Shown here piece by piece: positions 59,871 through 64,000 of a stretch of DNA of 64,000 nt. The position numbers and the translations under genes are program-made. The notes under the pieces were generated by a model. The model did no database searches. It worked only from the letters and a program-made list of their open reading frames with translations, and was not told the origin of the DNA. This DNA comes from Nissolia schottii (Eukaryota > Streptophyta > Magnoliopsida > Fabales > Fabaceae): NCBI GenBank assembly GCA_003254905.1, contig QANU01105365.1:134961-198960 (forward strand). The letters are read 5' to 3'. The stretch's first letter is position 1; every line of letters starts with the position of its first letter.

Positions 59871-61685
59871 TTTAAATTTAAGTTATTAATTCTTACACAC
59901 TTAAAATTTATTTTTGTAAATCCAAAATCTCCTTAATCTTAAGGAAACAAGTTTATAGAATCTCAAAATTTTTAAAGAGATAAATTAAACTAAAAAATTG
60001 AAATAAAATTGAACGGATATAAGTAAGAAATGACCACAAAAAAGATTTATCTTGACTTAATTTCAATGTAAAATCTACATTCAATCCCCACCACAAGTAG
60101 TATTTTTATCTTCAATGTTGAATTTCTATTACAAATGCCAATACCAAAAAGAAGAGTATCACAAGCCCTCATAATCTCCTAAATCTAAACACACACACAG
60201 ATCTCACAAATTCAAAAATGCCTTTTTAAACACTACTCCAAGCCTGTTTAACTCTCAAAGAAACAATGAATGGTCTTGACTTTTGTAAAATCTCTAAATT
60301 ACTTCCCTTTTCCTTTTCACTCAAGAAATAAATCCTATGAGCATATTTGCTCTTCTCCAAATTTCAACAGGATTTGAAGATAATGATTTTTGAGGGAAGA
60401 AAAGAAGAAGAAAGGAAATGAAAATAGAAACTTAAAAGTTTTTCAGCTCAGATTCTGGTGATGTTTTCTCTCTTTTTCTCTACTTTCTTTCTTCTTGTTT
60501 TTGGCTATTTGAGCTGAAAAGAAATCAGACTCTTGCAGGCTTTTTCTCTGCCCATTTCAGAGGTGGTTGAGCTGTCAATCCTTCATTTGTTCAAGCCTTG
60601 TCCTTGCCTATGAGTTGTCCTTGTATGTGCTATCAAAGATAATCTATTGCAACTATCTTTGTCCTTGCTGTTTTGAAATTCTGAGATGAAGCTTCCAAAC
60701 AATGACGTTGTCCATTGGTTCCTTCTAAATTTTGGATGATTATTTTTGTTGACTCAATCTTGATAGTCCTTCATTTTCTTTGTGAATTTTGCCTTCAACA
60801 GGTCCATGAAATAGGCTTTACTTGTCCACTGAAATCTAGTCTCTATGGCAGCCCATGTTTCACAAATTTTGGGCCCCTTGACTTCAGGATATTCAAGAAA
60901 CATAAGAGATGTTACAACACCAGCAATGTTGTTCTTCATATAATTGAGTCAACCCTTTCTATTGACCTTATTTGTGGGTCATGATTTATGTTGAGCCTGT
61001 GCTATTGTTATACATCCAAAACATTCACACAAGCACATTAGAAATTTCAAATAATATTTGCCATTACTTATTCTAGAAATTGTTTTGGAACCAACAAGGT
61101 GGATTTGTGTTGAGTTAATTAATCTTTGTTTCCTATTTTTCGCAATTCTATATTATTTAAAATAATGCCTTTAGGATCCCCACAAGAAGGTGGGTATCTG
61201 CAGGAACGGGAGATAAGGTAAATTTCTCCCCACGACAAGGATTGGGGACGGGGATAAGCACAAATTTGGATGTTCGAGGCAAGGATCAGGGGTACTACCC
61301 TGCCTTGGCCGATTGCTATCACTATCTGAGACTAAAAACACTGAGAATCATTTTATAGCGTAAGTTTTAACTCCCACTGTGTGCTATAAACTTAGTCCTA
61401 TTTACTTCCACATGCTTTTTATCTTATGAACCAATGGATCAATCTATGGCTCACATGATAAATCTAATTCAAATACTGTTCCGAAGTATGCACCTCGGAA
61501 CACGCTCTGATCCTGGAGCTTTAAGGTCTCTGGAACGATCTCTGAACTAGCATTGCAGTGGGTACCTGCAAACACTCTAACGCTCAAGTAAGCAAGGGCT
61601 TTAGGGAGTATAGTAAGTGATAATCAGATGGCTCTCATACCTGGGGTACGGGTTATTATATAGCCAGGATGGTTGAGGTCTTTTC
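59871..61685. other. Gene-free spacer with repeat debris
   Basis: Mostly AT-rich. 61.13-61.32 kb contains 'gggtatctgcaggaacggg' and 'ggggacggggataagc' words typical of worn small transposons. I found no exon or complete element. Confidence 0.45.
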
Positions 61686-61689
61686 TCGT

Positions 61690-61845
61690 GTCACGGTGGC
61701 GGGAGAATATCTCGAGTCCGCGTGCTGCGGTGGTGGGAGGATATCTCGGAGCCGTTGAGTCCGCGTAGGCGGGGGGAGGATATCTCGGAGTAGTTGAGTC
61801 CGCGTAGGCGGGAGAGGATATCTCGAGCTGTTGAGTTTCTAGAAG
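61690..61845. repeat. GC-rich minisatellite, unit about 37 bp
   Basis: Three to four units built on AGTCCGCGTAGGCGGG, GAGGATATCTCGGAG and a short 'gttg' or 'gttga' link. GC content is far above the surroundings. The adjoining sequence resembles the subterminal region of plant DNA transposons. Confidence 0.85.
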
Positions 61846-62124
61846 GTGGATAGAAGGGTTCTCCTGGGCCTTGCGATTGGACCGTATGATTCGTGAGGAT
61901 CCGAGGAGTGTTGGGCTTGGGGTACGGGTCGCTAGGATGGGCCTGGTGGCCCAGTCCGTAACAAATACCAAGCTAGACTTGACAAAATTATTAACATAGA
62001 GAAAATTATCAACATAGTTGATTTGTATGCGTATTGAACATGATTGATGCTTTCTTCTATGTATTGCAAATTGTGACCAACACCTTTGCCCACTATCCTA
62101 TAAACTTACTTCACTTAATTTAAA

Positions 62125-62410
62125 GGGTCAATATTCTATTTGGTCCATGGACTTTACCCTCTTATCTTAGTTAGTCCCTCAACTTGTCTTTGTAAACGTT
62201 GAACTTGTTACCTTAAGTAATTCCTGAACATTCATAAAATTACCTTAAGTAGTCCTTGAACAATCTAACTATTTTCTCTTGAGACATGGGGGTAAGGACT
62301 AATGAGTCCAATGTTTGTAAAATCTAGGGACTAACTAATCATTTTTTTTAAGTTAAAGGACCAATTAAAACATAAGTGTAAAGTCCAAGGACCAAATAGA
62401 GTATTAACCA
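62125..62410. mobile_element. MULE-type MITE
   Basis: 286 bp with about 32-bp inverted ends (GGGTCAATATTCTATTTGG and, reversed, TGGTTAATACTCTATTTGG). Perfect 9-bp target duplications TAATTTAAA lie at 62116-62124 and 62411-62419. Non-coding interior. Confidence 0.9.
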
Positions 62411-63455
62411 TAATTTAAAATTTGATTAGCTTTCTATTTTATTTCATTGTGTACATTTAAATTTTAATGTATTTTAATACATTAATTTAATTATATGTTT
62501 AATTGTTTCAATTAGTAATCCCCAATGACTCAGTGACTCAATACTTTAGCAGAGCCAATCACCGCTAAAGTTTAATTATTATAAAATAGAGAGTTAAAAA
62601 TTCTCGCTAATTTTTCGAATAGTAATACTATAGAGGAAGCAAGGAATACCAAAAAGCTGATGTACCAAAAAATAAAGGAATACCAAAAAGCTACAACAAA
62701 AAGCAAAAGCTAGCTCTTTAATCCAATGGTAAAGGTAATATACATCAATTATTTAAATATAAACAAACATTAAGGTTGCAAGATGCCCAATTGATCCAGT
62801 TTGGACAAGAACGTGCCAACAACAAACCAGAATTTGATGTTAAATAAATGTTTGAAATAACAAAATTTAGTTGATGAAAATGATCAAAAGTGTAGTTCTG
62901 TCCCCCACTAATATATTGCTCTCGCAGAAATATTCCTGTTTTCACGTTTTTGCCAGCGAATGACCAATGATTCATGTACTTTCAGAATCGAACAGAAATG
63001 TAGTACAAGACCCCGACCATACATGAATGATTGTATTGATATGAATCGCCCTAACAAAATCGATTTCAATGAACACAAACAAGTCGCAATTTCCCATGAC
63101 ATTTTAATATCAAATTAAGCAAAGCATTGTCAATAATAAAGAAGAATGAATGAAACATCATATGGCACTTTTATTTAGCTAATATTATTGACAAAGAATA
63201 TTAAAATGGACTTCTAAGGGTTATGTTATAAATCAACGAGTATTTAAAAGTGTAAGATTGCATGGGCAGCGAATATTTGAAGGCTTGCCCATTCCTTTTC
63301 TTTGGCATTAAGGTCACACACTTTAGATGAGGTTTTCCAGTAAGTTAAGGTAATCCTACTCCTCTGGTAGAAAAAACCGGGGGGAAAATAAATAGGTAAA
63401 GACCGAAAGCAAAAAATCACAAGGCACCAATTTCTTGTTGGCTCCAAAGCAAAAT
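62411..63455 (-). other. Spacer and 3' UTR of the isocitrate dehydrogenase gene
   Basis: The last few hundred bases to the right are the probable 3' UTR of the minus-strand gene. No other gene was recognised. Confidence 0.5.
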
Positions 63456-63647
63456 TTAAAGATTATCAATGATTGCATTGGTAAACTCAGTTGTCTTCGA
63501 ACTGCCGCCAAGATCTGCAGTTCGGTACTTCCCTTCTGCAATTGTGTTGAGGATGGCATTTTGAATCTGGTCTGCTTTGTTGTGGAGATCCAAATGCCGC
63601 AACATTGTAACAGAACTCAGCAGCAAGGCGGTTGGATTTGCCAAGTT
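63456..63647 (-). CDS. IDH: NAD-dependent isocitrate dehydrogenase, catalytic subunit (last exon)
   Basis: Mitochondrial TCA-cycle enzyme that oxidises isocitrate to 2-oxoglutarate with NAD+ (family knowledge). The exon starts after an AG acceptor (minus strand, TATGTAG) and encodes 63 residues: NLANPTALLLSSVTMLRHLD, then IQNAILNTIAEGKYRTADLG, then a terminal TEFTNAIIDNL and a TAA stop. The segment is highly characteristic of the catalytic (IDH5/6-type) subunit C-terminus; regulatory subunits differ here. The first 350 bases to its right in the window are intron, and the rest of the gene lies beyond the edge. Confidence 0.9.
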   Translation of the reverse strand, partial: NLANPTALLLSSVTMLRHLDLHNKADQIQNAILNTIAEGKYRTADLGGSSKTTEFTNAIIDNL

Positions 63648-64000
63648 CTACATAAATCCACAGGAAATACGGATAAGCAACAGAAATGTAGCCCTAAAGT
63701 AAAAAAGGGTGACCCCAGCCTCTCTCAAGACAAATTATTCCATTCCTGATCCTCAAACCCAAAATGACTAGGTCAAAAGCAATAACTTTACTATTGGGAA
63801 CAAACCCTCCAAATATAACTCCATAAAAAAGAGAGAAATTTCAAAAGGAAATGAGAACATCCACATTATGCACATAATTTGTAAAAGGGATATAAATTGA
63901 TAATTATTATCAACGACTCAATCTTATCCCGCTAGCTGGAATTGGCTAAAATTGACTATTACCATTTGCCCAGAGAAAGAAAGAAAAAAAAAAAAAACCA
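63648..64000 (-). other. Intron of the isocitrate dehydrogenase gene
   Basis: No preceding exon (for example the SAPDIAGK-type segment) was found before the right edge, so this is intron. It ends in a poly-A run at the window border. Confidence 0.65.

Noticed and set aside
60754-60990. Minus-strand stretch faintly like a copia gag (WAAIETRF, KKMKDYQD)
   Set aside because: Too short and too weak to call; no LTR or neighbouring domain in the same orientation.
1-64000. CRISPR arrays, rRNA or tRNA genes, bacterial-type operons
   Set aside because: No regular repeat-spacer array, no tRNA- or rRNA-like sequence was recognised, and gene structure is plant nuclear.

Overview
The window is nuclear DNA of a flowering plant, most likely a legume and probably soybean-like (Glycine). 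The signs are AT-rich intergenic DNA, genes split by GT-AG introns, very many small inverted-repeat transposons, Ty1/copia and Ty3/gypsy fossils, a LINE, and the kinds of protein present. The species is my inference from general resemblance. There is one assembly gap (N run 4333-4936).

Layout. (1) 1-4.1 kb: the 3' part of a MUT9-like/casein-kinase-1-like nuclear kinase gene (+), 15 exons in view. (2) 4.1-16.4 kb: a transposon-rich spacer with no host gene I can support. It holds a long inverted-repeat element with an inward-facing promoter-like block, an inverted partial relative beside it, a candidate solo LTR and a hAT-like MITE. (3) 16.5-37.2 kb: a small F-box/LRR/FBD family. Two intact three-exon genes (16517-18567 and 31230-32762, both +) stand among broken relatives at 19.9, 35.7-36.5 and 37.0 kb. 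A broken copia element (20646-26524) and a truncated LINE (28.3-29.6 kb) lie between them. (4) 38.28-47.84 kb: a clean head-to-tail tandem duplication of about 4.8 kb. Each unit carries one intact single-exon LRR receptor-like protein gene (-). The 5' halves of the two genes look identical while the 3' halves have diverged. (5) 48.1-52.6 kb: a broken gypsy element inside a duplicated segment that also holds decayed pieces of the neighbouring dioxygenase gene. (6) 53.5-57.8 kb: a three-exon gene (-) for a 2-oxoglutarate/Fe(II) dioxygenase-like protein that seems to lack the usual iron-binding histidines and ends in a hydrophobic tail. (7) 58-63.4 kb: spacer with a copia LTR fossil, a GC-rich minisatellite and a MITE. 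(8) 63456-63647: the last exon of an NAD-dependent isocitrate dehydrogenase catalytic subunit (-), which continues off the right edge.

The genes do not form an operon-like system. The biology is one of local duplication and decay: tandem receptor genes of the kind used in immunity, an F-box birth-and-death cluster, scattered relics of a dioxygenase exon, and one orphan copy of a kinase exon 50 kb from its parent. Three copies of a palindrome-rich MULE-type element (about 5.2, 25.0-25.5 and 30.0-30.8 kb) are the most distinctive repeat family. One of them sits inside the copia fossil. Exon borders were read by eye from GT/AG signals and frame continuity. Small elements were called from terminal inverted repeats plus target-site duplications.
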